This document shows positions 1 through 6,850 of a stretch of DNA of 10,169 nucleotides, one piece after another (within the stretch, counting starts at the first letter, position 1; every line of letters starts with the position of its first letter). Under the pieces are notes generated by a model. It ran no database searches and was not told the DNA's origin. It saw only the letters and a program-made list of their open reading frames with translations. The translations under genes and the position numbers were made by a program. Source of the stretch: Bacteroidaceae bacterium (GTDB taxonomy: Bacteria; Bacteroidota; Bacteroidia; Bacteroidales; Bacteroidaceae); NCBI GenBank assembly GCA_900765575.1, contig CAAFRW010000250.1:1-10169 (forward strand), read 5' to 3'.

Positions 1-312
1 ACCGGGTATAGACCGGTTGTCCGAAGGAAGATTCACTTCTCCCGGTACATTTCCTTTAGTGGTGAGTACACTGTACATCAGTTGCGTGCCTTCGCCTATA
101 CCTTTATATAAGGAAGAGCGCAGCAAACCTAGAAATTTCTCCTCTATGAATTCATAAAAGAATTGGCTGGGAACTTCTACAGTCAGTGTCTTTCCTTCGT
201 ACTTGAGGGGTTTGATAGGGGCAAACCACGTGTTAAATGTTGGCTCGGGAACATTATCTCTTATCACTTTAAGACAGCGGTTCCAAAGCTCAACATGATT
301 GTTTTCAATCAT
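1..312 (-). CDS. dnaA: DnaA replication initiator, N-terminal part (cut by window edge)
   Basis: Chromosomal replication initiator, which binds DnaA boxes at oriC, melts the origin and helps load the helicase. Only 104 codons are visible. They start at an ATG (310-312) and stay open to the window edge, so the AAA+ and DNA-binding domains are missing. The translation begins MIENNHVELWNRCLKVI and carries the domain I signature NTWFAPI at residues 27-33, then PSQFFYEF at 48-55 and LYKGIGEG at 68-75. This is the usual pattern of Bacteroidales DnaA, followed by the start of the variable linker from about residue 85. The start fits the family N-terminus. A 348-nt AT-rich gap with a terminator-like hairpin separates it from the upstream MCE gene, so it probably has its own promoter. 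The identity is recognised from conserved motifs, not from a search. Confidence 0.95.
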   Translation of the reverse strand, partial: MIENNHVELWNRCLKVIRDNVPEPTFNTWFAPIKPLKYEGKTLTVEVPSQFFYEFIEEKFLGLLRSSLYKGIGEGTQLMYSVLTTKGNVPGEVNLPSDNRSIPG

Positions 313-357
313 AAGGCTATCGATACATTTATTTAATTGTCTGAACTTCTACGTATG

Positions 358-365
358 CAAAATTG
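358..365 (-). promoter_or_regulatory. Possible -7 promoter element for dnaA
   Basis: On the minus strand this reads CAATTTTG, one mismatch from the Bacteroides -7 consensus TAnnTTTG. It lies about 45 nt upstream of the dnaA ATG. An ATTG lies about 20 nt further upstream, which is a weak match to the -33 TTTG box. The position is suitable, but the match is imperfect and this is a guess from sequence alone. Confidence 0.35.
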
Positions 366-564
366 GGAATCTTATTTTATAAAAACAATAGGAGCTTTTT
401 CTTGCAAAAGTGTAAGAAATAATAAGGTGCTAACTTTCAGTCTTTTAAAAGAAGTGCTTCGAAAGAGACTTTTGAAATGCTTTTGTAATATTCAAAGGGC
501 TTGAAAATGAGAACTTTCGATGCTTTCAGCCTGTTGAAAACTAAATCTTCTTAAAAAGAATAAA

Positions 565-621
565 GCTCTTTTTTTGCAGGTGTACTAGGCCTTTACAGTC
601 GTTCACCTTTAAAAAAAGAGC
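565..621 (-). terminator. Terminator-like hairpin after the amidase-MCE operon
   Basis: The two 18-nt arms (565-582 and 604-621) are complementary at 16 of 18 positions, around a 21-nt loop. On the minus strand the structure starts about 40 nt after the MCE stop codon and is followed by a T-rich run (TTTATTCTTTTT). This fits a rho-independent terminator separating the MCE gene from dnaA. The long loop is unusual for a terminator, so another RNA structure is possible. Confidence 0.6.
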
Positions 622-660
622 AGTCTTGTTATTTAGACAAAATCTATATAAATAATTTTG

Positions 661-1554
661 TTACTTATCTTTTTTGCCGAAGATAGAAAAGTGAACATAC
701 CGTTTGGGATGCGCTTTTAAGTCTTCTAAAAGAGCGGCGGCGTTGGCACTCGTTGCATTCAGATTATTATAGATAGAGGGGTCGTTCAATAATAGTCCGA
801 GTGAGTTATCCTTTTGGTTCAACTTTCCGGTTATCAGTTGTAAATTATATAAGGTGGAATCTACCTTCTGGAAAGTAGAAGCGTAGTTGATACCTTTTAA
901 ATTATCACTGATGGTTACAAAATTGTTACTGATGGTATGCAAGTTTCCGGTAAGTTGAGGAAGGTCGTTGTCCATCATCCTGTTCAATTGACGGGTGGTG
1001 CTTTCCAGATTAGCTGTAATGCGTTCCGTATTGTGCAAGGTTCCGGATATGGCCGGGTCAGCTAGCAGTTGATTGAGTGAAGATACAATGGAATCCAGGC
1101 GGGGAAGCATTTGCGCCATTTTCGGGACCAACCGGCCGGCTTCTTCCATCAGTCCTCCGTTTACAAAGCCGGGGATGGTGTCTCCCGGTGCATACCATTG
1201 AGTGGTTTCCTTATTGAGCAACAGGTTCATCTTGATGGTTCCCAGCATTTCGGTGACCAATTCGCTCGAACTGCCTTCCGGCATTCTGAATTCTTTGTCT
1301 ACGTCAATCTGCACCACTACATGTCCCGGACGTTTGTAATTATACGTGATGTCGCGTACGATGCCAATATTATACCCATCGGCATATACCGGACTGGATT
1401 TAGTCAATCCGCCTACATTTTCGAACTCTACATAATAGTAGTTGGTTGCCTTTAACATATTGATGCCTCTCAGAAATTTAATTCCGAAGAACAAAATGGC
1501 TATGGCTGCGATACCTGCCAATCCTATTTTTACCTCTTTTGTGAAATAATTCAT
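661..1554 (-). CDS. MCE/MlaD-family lipid-transport protein
   Basis: Membrane-anchored MCE-domain protein. Members of this family form rings or tunnels that carry phospholipids between inner and outer membranes, usually with an Mla-type ABC transporter. The 297-residue product has a short cytoplasmic start, one membrane helix at about residues 10-28 (IGLAGIAAIAILFFG), and an MCE domain at about 37-113 (YYYVEFENVGGLTKSSPVY through TEMLGTIKMNLLL). A long helical tail with many N, L and T residues follows (about 137-285). It ends in SLGLLLNDPSIYNNL and HPKRYVHFSIFGKK, typical of Bacteroidetes MCE proteins. The ATG start is 11 nt after the amidase stop, so the two genes are probably co-transcribed. 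No ATPase or permease partner is in this window, so it presumably works with components encoded elsewhere. I gave no mlaD symbol because orthology cannot be shown here. Confidence 0.92.
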   Translation of the reverse strand: MNYFTKEVKIGLAGIAAIAILFFGIKFLRGINMLKATNYYYVEFENVGGLTKSSPVYADGYNIGIVRDITYNYKRPGHVVVQIDVDKEFRMPEGSSSELVTEMLGTIKMNLLLNKETTQWYAPGDTIPGFVNGGLMEEAGRLVPKMAQMLPRLDSIVSSLNQLLADPAISGTLHNTERITANLESTTRQLNRMMDNDLPQLTGNLHTISNNFVTISDNLKGINYASTFQKVDSTLYNLQLITGKLNQKDNSLGLLLNDPSIYNNLNATSANAAALLEDLKAHPKRYVHFSIFGKKDK

Positions 1555-1565
1555 TTCTTAGTTTT

Positions 1566-2855
1566 TTATCTATTGCGTTTAAATTCTTGTATAGCTTCTC
1601 GTACATCCATCTTTTTCCCGTTTCGGAAAGCGATAATGAATGCATCTTTGAAGGTAGTGCTTGCCTTGTTTTTCAAACGGAGAATCTCGTTGTAATTGGT
1701 CGATTCTCCATAGGTATATTTGTAGATTCCGTTCTCCTTATAATAACTAACCGGATTGAAGCCTTTTAGTTTTCGGTCGTCCTTTTTTAATAAGGTAGAG
1801 GAGGTTAATATTTGTACTTTAAATACGGGTTTACTGTTCTGGGACTCCGCGTTCTTCTCTGTATTGTTAGTCGTTTGAGGTTTCGCCTTGCTTCCTGCGG
1901 GGGCAGGGGTGGCAGTGCGGGATGTTTCCTGAGACCGGACTGGTGAGCGGGAGGTATCTGCTTTTACTTTTTCGGTGTCAACTTTAGCCTTTTCGGTGGT
2001 GGTTTCCGGTTGTATATCCGGTGTTTCTATCTCCACGGCCGATTCTACGGGTTCTATCATTGCCAGGGCGGAAGCTGTACCGGTTTGCGCTTTTTTATAT
2101 TGAAGCACGGCCTGGCAAATGCTTCGGCTTAGTGCGTTGATGCCTGCCTGGGAATTCAAGTACTTTTCTTCCTCCGGGGTAGATATATAGCCCAACTCAA
2201 TGAGTACGCTCGGCATGGAGGTGGCGTGTAAAACCAAGAATCCGGCTTGGCGAACTCCCCGGTCGACACGGCGCGCCGTGTTTCTGAATTGTTTCTGTAC
2301 AAATGTGGCCAGTTGCACGCTTTGTTTCATGTTTTTGTCTTGCATAAACTCGAACATGATATAGCTTTCGGATGAGTTGGGGTTGAAACCGGCATAGCGG
2401 GTTTTGTAATCATCTTCTATCAGGATGACGGCGTTTTCTTTTTTCGCTACTTCCAGGTTCTCCTGGGTACGGTGTAAGCCGAGGGTATAGGTTTCCGTGC
2501 CCTGTATGGTCCGCCCTTTGGCCAAGGCGTTGGTGTGTATCGAAATAAAGAGGTCCGCTTTGTTTTTGTTGGCTATTTGCGCGCGTCCTTGCAGGGTAAC
2601 GAATACATCTTTTTTCCGGGTGTAGATAACTTTAACGTCACGGTCGCTATTTTCTATCAGCTTGCCTACGGCTAAAGCTACCTTAAGGTTGATGTCTTTT
2701 TCTTTAGATGTTTTACCCACAGCTCCGGCGTCATGTCCACCGTGTCCGGCATCAATCACTACAACAAAATCCTTGGCGGAGGCGGTATTAAAGCAGATAG
2801 AAAAGCCTCCCCAACAGATGATTAGTAATATTATTTTTAGGTGTACTGTGCGCAT
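1566..2855 (-). CDS. N-acetylmuramoyl-L-alanine amidase (Amidase_3) with SPOR-like C-terminus
   Basis: Secreted zinc amidase that cuts the bond between N-acetylmuramic acid and L-alanine in peptidoglycan, as AmiA/B/C do in cell separation. From the ATG chosen here it has 429 residues. It starts with a signal peptide (MRTVHLKIILLIICWGG..., cleavage likely after ASA at 27). The catalytic domain spans about 29-254 and has the full Amidase_3 set: DAGHGG with His38, Glu52 in KEKD, SIHTN with His107, and the catalytic Glu220 in VLIELGYIS. A low-complexity T/E/K/P linker (about 255-341) joins it to a SPOR-like domain (from FKVQI, about 344-413), which would bind denuded glycan at the septum. The frame is open upstream to a TTG at 2876 and includes another ATG at 2864. 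However, a perfect -7 box overlaps that stretch, and the ATG at 2855 begins a well-formed signal peptide. The MCE gene follows 11 nt later. Confidence 0.94.
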   Translation of the reverse strand: MRTVHLKIILLIICWGGFSICFNTASAKDFVVVIDAGHGGHDAGAVGKTSKEKDINLKVALAVGKLIENSDRDVKVIYTRKKDVFVTLQGRAQIANKNKADLFISIHTNALAKGRTIQGTETYTLGLHRTQENLEVAKKENAVILIEDDYKTRYAGFNPNSSESYIMFEFMQDKNMKQSVQLATFVQKQFRNTARRVDRGVRQAGFLVLHATSMPSVLIELGYISTPEEEKYLNSQAGINALSRSICQAVLQYKKAQTGTASALAMIEPVESAVEIETPDIQPETTTEKAKVDTEKVKADTSRSPVRSQETSRTATPAPAGSKAKPQTTNNTEKNAESQNSKPVFKVQILTSSTLLKKDDRKLKGFNPVSYYKENGIYKYTYGESTNYNEILRLKNKASTTFKDAFIIAFRNGKKMDVREAIQEFKRNR

Positions 2856-2873
2856 TGTGAACATATAATGGTG

Positions 2874-2881
2874 CAAAAGTA
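2874..2881 (-). promoter_or_regulatory. -7 promoter element of the amidase-MCE operon
   Basis: On the minus strand this is TACTTTTG, a perfect match to the Bacteroides -7 consensus TAnnTTTG. No clear TTTG is seen at the -33 position. Transcription would begin around 2867-2870. That gives a leader of about 15 nt to the ATG at 2855 and rules out the TTG at 2876 as a start. The upstream non-coding stretch fits its role as the start of a transcription unit. Confidence 0.65.
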
Positions 2882-3102
2882 ATGGATTTTTATAGAAAAC
2901 TCGACATTTACCTTTAAGTTTTCATTGATTTTAGCAAAATAGGGAAGATTCGGAGTGCCTGGTATCATTGCAATGTGAGTATTCGGCGTTAGGGAGTGGT
3001 GTTCTAAGGTATAGGGTGAGGGCATTTACATGAGTATCTTTGTTTTCTTTGATGACCTTTTGAGCTTACCCTGTCTGTTACGTACGGTCTTACCTTATAT
3101 GA

Positions 3103-3174
3103 AAAGTGTTTCATAGTTAGAAACACTTTGTTTCAACCGTATGAAACATTTTGTTTCAAGGCATGAAACACTTT
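3103..3174. repeat. Cluster of TGTTTCA/TGAAACA palindromic repeats
   Basis: Six copies of a TGTTTCA-like heptamer lie in 72 nt, in both orientations. They nest as inverted repeats. The outer 12-nt arms AAAGTGTTTCAT (3103-3114) and ATGAAACACTTT (3163-3174) are perfectly complementary. A 10-bp hairpin is formed by 3103-3112 with 3120-3129. A tight hairpin TGAAACA-TTT-TGTTTCA spans 3142-3158. The pairings are mutually exclusive, so DNA or RNA could fold in more than one way. It lies about 220 nt upstream of the amidase promoter and past the receptor terminator, so it is either a protein-binding cluster or part of an untranslated RNA. Confidence 0.8.
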
Positions 3175-3327
3175 ATGTGATTGTAATAACTTGAATTCAG
3201 TTGACTATATTCAATCTTATGCCTGATAAAGCTTGGCAATGTAGAGTTCTGATGCCTGTATGGAGTTTACTTTCTCCCTAAAACAAGCAGACAATCTTCT
3301 TCTTTGGGAGAGAGGTCGGGAAAGAAT

Positions 3328-3375
3328 CATCCCGGTACAAGATGAGGACCGATGAGGCTTCCTTGTACCGGGATG
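3328..3375 (-). terminator. Strong hairpin after the TonB receptor gene, likely terminator
   Basis: Two perfect 14-nt arms (CATCCCGGTACAAG at 3328-3341 and CTTGTACCGGGATG at 3362-3375) flank a 20-nt loop. On the minus strand the stem starts 10 nt after the receptor stop codon and is followed by ATTCTTTCCC, a short, impure T run. It is the obvious transcript end for the receptor gene. A T-rich run also follows it on the plus strand (TGTTTTCTTTTT), so it could act in both directions. Confidence 0.75.
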
Positions 3376-3385
3376 TGTTTTCTTT

Positions 3386-5440
3386 TTAAAGATTAAAGCG
3401 GTAACTTACTCCTCCGCGTACCCAGATGCCGGGTTGGGGAATGTTGCCGTGGTCGTAGTAGGTTTTATCGAACAAGTTGTTGGCTTCCACATACAGTTGG
3501 TAAGCGGGAGCTGTCCATTGAACCTTTACATCCAGCAGCGAGTAAGGGCGGTAGGTATGCTGCACGCCGTCCGTATTGTCCGAATAATCCATATAATGCC
3601 CCATCCGTTCCTGCCAGCGGAAAGCCCAGCTTGCCGTCAGCTGTTTCCATATCTTGTGGTCGAGCCGGGCTACGAATTTGTGCCTCAGGTATTCCAAGGC
3701 GTAAAGCGATTCGTAAGCGGTGTCTTCTTTCTTGTCCCGATTGATATAGCTATATCCTATATATAAAGAGGTGAACGGGAAATTCCGGTTGACCAGTTCC
3801 TTTAAATTAAATAAGGAGGATACTTCCACGCCGGTGGTGTTAATCCGGGTGTGATTCATCGAGTAATAGATGCTTTCATCGACGGGACGCACCCAGTCAA
3901 TCAAGTCCTTTCCCCGATGATGGTAAACACTTAGCGTTGCCTGTATGCCCGGAGTCAGGTACTTTAATCCCACTTCGTAAGCCTGCATCTTTTCGGGAGT
4001 CAGGTCTTTATTGCCCTGGTGTGTTTCGTTCGTGCTGTAATACAGTTCCGTAAACGTGGGCATACGCAGGGACGTACTCCAAGAGGCATACGCTTTCAGG
4101 TTTTGTGAGAACCAGTATGAAGCATCTATCCCCGGAAAGAAATGAAACTCTTTGTCCCAATCTGTATTCATGGTAGCAATCACACCGGCCGATAAGGTAA
4201 ACTGCGAAAGCAACAACGTGTGCTCCGCATGGAAACTGATATGGGTCCGATTGCGCCCTTTGTCGTAGAGACGTTCGCTATGCGAAATGTTTTCGGGCTT
4301 TTTCAGCGGTTCACCCAATACGGTACTTATCACATCCTCGTTGCGCACTTCCGTGCCGAAAGCCGTTTTCCCGAGACTGCTGGTAAAGTAACTGTTCAGG
4401 TTTATCCCGTAAGTAGTGGTCCGGTGGTAATTAAACGGCACTTTGCTTTCATCTCCCCGAATGAGTTCGAAGCGGTCGTCGGCCTGCGTCCAATAAACGG
4501 AAGGCAAGAGATGGAGAACTCCTTTCGTTTCGGCCTGTACCGAAGCAAAGTATTTGCGGGTATGTTCGAACTGGTTGGCATACTTGGCGCTGTAAAAAGT
4601 ATTCGCCCCGTAATCTTTGTTCGAATAACCGGCTTGCCACTTTACGTCTACCTGTTCATGGGTAAAAGCTCCCTGATAAAAAGCCCGTTGCGTTTTAAAG
4701 TCGCTGTTGTCGGTAGCGCCGTCGCTCCGGTTCAAACTGCCCGAAAGCTGGTTGCTTACCTTTCCTTTTGTGTAGTTGAAGCGTGCGCCTCCCCCGATTA
4801 AACCGTATGAACCTCCCTCTGCATGTGCGGCAAGGTGGCTCTGCGTGTCTGTTTTGGTCACAATATTGATGGCTCCCAATAGCGAAGAGGTGCCATACAC
4901 GCGTCCTGCGGGACCTTCGAGAATCTCGATGCGTTCAATATCGTTTAAGTCAACCGGGAAGTCTGCGGCGTTGTGTCCTGTTTGCGGGTCGCAAATGTTT
5001 ACGCCATTTAAAAGGAGAGTAATTTGGTCGAACGTGCCTCCACGTATGCTGATGTCTGTTTGAATTCCGAGGTCACCTCGTTGGCGGACATCTACGCCAA
5101 TGACATACTTCAGTAAGTCGTTAACACTTTGTACGGGGGCGGCGGCAATCGCCTTGCGGTCCAGTACAGTCACCGTTCTCGCCGCTTGGTTCAGAGTAAG
5201 CGGTACACGCGACGCCGTCACCTCCACTTCCTGCATCTCCACGTCTGCTATCTGTCGGTTCTCCGAAACGTGGTGTACGGTTTGTGCCGAAACGCTTCCC
5301 GTGTTGGCAAAGGCCAGGGTAGCGAACATCAGCGCGCCGATACGCACCTCTTTCTTCAAACTGCAGAACACGGAGTACGACTTACGGCTCAGTTGATGAA
5401 ACTGTACGGTCGTCCGTTGGTTTTGTCTTTGTTTGTACAT
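3386..5440 (-). CDS. TonB-dependent outer-membrane receptor, BtuB/FepA-like
   Basis: Outer-membrane beta-barrel transporter driven by TonB-ExbBD. From the chosen ATG it has 684 residues. An unusually long signal sequence has a basic N-region (about 1-33), a hydrophobic core (IGALMFATLAFA) and probable cleavage after VSA at 52. A TonB-box-like stretch EVEVTAS (71-77) follows, then the plug domain (about 80-196) with SIRGGTFDQITLLLNG, IERIEILEGPAGRVYG and LLGAINIVTK. The rest is barrel, closing with NNLFDKTYYDHG and YRFNL. There is no carboxypeptidase-like N-terminal extension and no SusD partner, so it is not a SusC-type glycan importer. No cobalamin riboswitch is seen upstream. The overall form is nearest to COG4206 (BtuB-like) proteins, but the substrate (corrinoid, siderophore or metal) cannot be told. 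The frame is open to an ATG at 5512, but the -7 box at 5474-5481 lies between, so 5440 is the better start. The last residue is Leu, not the usual aromatic. Confidence 0.93.
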   Translation of the reverse strand: MYKQRQNQRTTVQFHQLSRKSYSVFCSLKKEVRIGALMFATLAFANTGSVSAQTVHHVSENRQIADVEMQEVEVTASRVPLTLNQAARTVTVLDRKAIAAAPVQSVNDLLKYVIGVDVRQRGDLGIQTDISIRGGTFDQITLLLNGVNICDPQTGHNAADFPVDLNDIERIEILEGPAGRVYGTSSLLGAINIVTKTDTQSHLAAHAEGGSYGLIGGGARFNYTKGKVSNQLSGSLNRSDGATDNSDFKTQRAFYQGAFTHEQVDVKWQAGYSNKDYGANTFYSAKYANQFEHTRKYFASVQAETKGVLHLLPSVYWTQADDRFELIRGDESKVPFNYHRTTTYGINLNSYFTSSLGKTAFGTEVRNEDVISTVLGEPLKKPENISHSERLYDKGRNRTHISFHAEHTLLLSQFTLSAGVIATMNTDWDKEFHFFPGIDASYWFSQNLKAYASWSTSLRMPTFTELYYSTNETHQGNKDLTPEKMQAYEVGLKYLTPGIQATLSVYHHRGKDLIDWVRPVDESIYYSMNHTRINTTGVEVSSLFNLKELVNRNFPFTSLYIGYSYINRDKKEDTAYESLYALEYLRHKFVARLDHKIWKQLTASWAFRWQERMGHYMDYSDNTDGVQHTYRPYSLLDVKVQWTAPAYQLYVEANNLFDKTYYDHGNIPQPGIWVRGGVSYRFNL

Positions 5441-5473
5441 AAATAATTTGTTTTGTTTTGCAAAATTGCGTGG

Positions 5474-5481
5474 CAAAGATA
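5474..5481 (-). promoter_or_regulatory. -7 promoter element of the TonB receptor gene
   Basis: On the minus strand this reads TATCTTTG, a perfect TAnnTTTG. A TTTG lies 23 nt further upstream (in GTTTTGCC), slightly beyond the usual spacing of about 20. Transcription would start near 5467, giving a leader of about 27 nt to the ATG at 5440. It follows the terminator of the upstream gene, so the receptor appears to be a single-gene unit. Confidence 0.65.
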
Positions 5482-5515
5482 TAATATCCCTGTGAGATGA
5501 TTGGCAAAACATCGT

Positions 5516-5557
5516 AAAAAAGTCCTCCTCGGGAGGAGCGTAGTGTTCAGCTCCTCC
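5516..5557 (-). terminator. Terminator after the duplicated secreted-protein gene, with overlapping alternative hairpin
   Basis: On the minus strand, directly after the stop codon, come three GC-rich arms: GGAGGAGC (5557-5550), GCTCCTCC (5539-5532) and GGAGGA, then a run of six T (5521-5516). Arms 2 and 3 make a TCCTCC-CGA-GGAGGA hairpin right before the T run, a classic intrinsic terminator. Arms 1 and 2 make a competing 8-bp hairpin. The simplest reading is an intrinsic terminator. The competing stem gives it an attenuator-like look. Confidence 0.75.
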
Positions 5558-5559
5558 TG

Positions 5560-6510
5560 TTAATTGAAGAATTCTTTGCTTTTGATTAAGTTCTTCACCG
5601 CTTCGGCACTTGATGTATTCGTATTATCCATAAAATTCATAAACGGACAGAAGTTCTCCACATTAACCATACACCAATCATCCATAAATGCGATGAAATT
5701 GTCATCATCAAACGATAGTCTGAATCCTATTTCTTTATCGCTGTTTTTTAATGTGAGGATACATAGACTTTTAAACGTAAACGGATACGTTTTTCCATTG
5801 CAATAAATAGCACCTTTCCCTTTCCTGTCGAAGCTAATCCTTGCCGGACTTTGCATATCTTGCATTTTTCCTTCTGAATTGGATACCTTATAATATTTGT
5901 AGAAGAAATTGAAATCATAATAGGATGTGACGTCATATATATTTGTTGATACGTAGCATTTTTCCCATTTATTATTATTCATGATATAGAAATCGTTATT
6001 TGCTGTTTTCGGGATACTTACCTTACACAAAGAGTTCTCAACCATATAATAATTGTCGTCTTCATTGTATTGGGTATAAGTAGACCAGATGCCTTTTTCT
6101 TTTATGGGTCTGTACTCCCTCCACGTATCTCCGTCTCTGACAAAATAACCTCCTTCATAACAGTAGATTTTCCGACTGGCGTCATTAAAATAATTGTATA
6201 TTTCGCGTGTGTCATAAATCATCTCCCAGCCGTTATTCTTATAAATGTAGAATAGTTTGTTCGCCCTTTTGGGAACGCTCAGAGAGCAACGGTTGTTTTT
6301 TATATTATAAAAGTCAGCCTCTTCATTGTATTGGGTATAAGTAGCCCAAGCTTCTTCTCTTTCTTCCGGACGATATTCGCTCCAGGCATTTCCGTTTTTA
6401 ATAAAATATCCTCCATTGTATGTGAACAATCCTGTTGTTTGGGCATAACTATTGCCTATTGCACAAACGAATAGAAATAGATGTGATAAAAATAATGTTT
6501 GAAGTTTCAT
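5560..6510 (-). CDS. Secreted protein of unknown function with two 87-residue tandem repeats
   Basis: I do not recognise a named family. The 316-residue product has a clear signal peptide (MKLQTLFLSHLFLFVCAIGNSYA|Q), so it is exported. Residues 28-106 and 115-193 form an ungapped tandem repeat with a period of exactly 87 residues. About 37 of 79 positions are identical, including GGYF, EYRP, TYTQYNE, SxPK, FYI and the W and Y residues near the end of each unit. Each unit holds one Cys at the same place (75 and 162). The C-terminal part (about 198-316) is not repeated. It is rich in aromatic residues and includes CNGKTYPFTF and FDDDNFIAFMDDW. Aromatic-rich repeats suggest a beta-structured extracellular or periplasmic binding module, but that is inference. 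There is no lipobox, transmembrane anchor or sorting tail. It is followed by its own terminator and appears monocistronic. Confidence 0.85.
   Translation of the reverse strand: MKLQTLFLSHLFLFVCAIGNSYAQTTGLFTYNGGYFIKNGNAWSEYRPEEREEAWATYTQYNEEADFYNIKNNRCSLSVPKRANKLFYIYKNNGWEMIYDTREIYNYFNDASRKIYCYEGGYFVRDGDTWREYRPIKEKGIWSTYTQYNEDDNYYMVENSLCKVSIPKTANNDFYIMNNNKWEKCYVSTNIYDVTSYYDFNFFYKYYKVSNSEGKMQDMQSPARISFDRKGKGAIYCNGKTYPFTFKSLCILTLKNSDKEIGFRLSFDDDNFIAFMDDWCMVNVENFCPFMNFMDNTNTSSAEAVKNLIKSKEFFN
6060..6344 (-). repeat. Internal DNA repeat of the duplicated secreted-protein gene (24-nt identical blocks)
   Basis: A 24-nt block is identical at 6060-6083 and 6321-6344, exactly 261 nt (87 codons) apart. 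It encodes the shared TYTQYNE of the two protein repeats. The surrounding repeat DNA has diverged much more. Such a block could allow recombination that deletes or adds one whole unit in frame. Confidence 0.8.
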
Positions 6511-6658
6511 ATCGTATATTATTATTGAATTTCATACGTTTGATTCTATTCTTGATTTATGAATCCTTCCATTGGTCATAATACTTAAAAGAAGAGAAAA
6601 GTGTAACGCTCTATTCTTTTTCTGATTAAACACTTAGAATAAGTTCTTTAGCTAAATG

Positions 6659-6666
6659 CAAAAATA
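6659..6666 (-). promoter_or_regulatory. Possible -7 promoter element of the duplicated secreted-protein gene
   Basis: On the minus strand this reads TATTTTTG, which fits TAnnTTTG. It is about 150 nt upstream of the ATG at 6510, implying a long AT-rich leader. No good -33 TTTG is visible, and in AT-rich DNA such a match can arise by chance. Confidence 0.35.
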
Positions 6667-6850
6667 GTAAAATACTTTAATCAGAACTTTGTTTATAGAT
6701 AAATTATTTTATTTGCATGCAAAAGATTCTGTTTCCCTTTTTTTGATAGTCCCAGTAGAGATAAAGCTCAATACATCTTCTTTCCTGCAGCTATGTATCA
6801 TTCCGGAAACTATCAGGCCTTTACTCCTTAGCCCGCTTGTGGGCTAGTAA

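Larger units (their letters stand above)
313..660. other. AT-rich intergenic region upstream of dnaA
   Basis: There is no plausible gene on either strand. The region holds the terminator-like hairpin (565-621), a 12-bp perfect palindrome TCTTTTAAAAGA (441-452), several short AAAG/CTTT motifs, and one TGTTGAAAA (532-540) that is two bases off a reverse-strand DnaA box (TGTGGATAA). It is AT-rich and next to dnaA, which is where many bacteria keep oriC. However, no cluster of DnaA boxes is visible, so an origin is not claimed. Confidence 0.6.
2882..3385. other. Intergenic region between the TonB receptor and the amidase operon
   Basis: About 500 nt without a convincing gene. It contains the TGTTTCA palindrome cluster (3103-3174), the hairpin that ends the receptor gene (3328-3375), and a plus-strand TATCTTTG at 3035-3042 that matches the -7 consensus but leads into no reading frame. 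A minus-strand open frame at 3025-2837 has no start signal or recognisable protein character. Confidence 0.6.

Noticed and set aside
2837..3025. Minus-strand 62-codon frame upstream of the amidase
   Set aside because: It overlaps the amidase promoter and start, has no protein-like character, and its composition is that of intergenic DNA.
4220..4801. Plus-strand 193-codon frame opposite the TonB receptor
   Set aside because: It lies wholly within a well-supported gene on the other strand. The translation has no recognisable domain, and the long open frame is explained by the codon use of the receptor gene.
3386..5440. SusC-type glycan uptake locus
   Set aside because: No SusD partner, no carboxypeptidase-like N-terminal domain and no glycosidase nearby. 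The receptor is a plain plug-and-barrel type.
5441..5559. Cobalamin riboswitch before the BtuB-like receptor
   Set aside because: The space between the upstream gene and the receptor start is about 120 nt. It is filled by a terminator and a promoter, with no room or motif for a B12 element.
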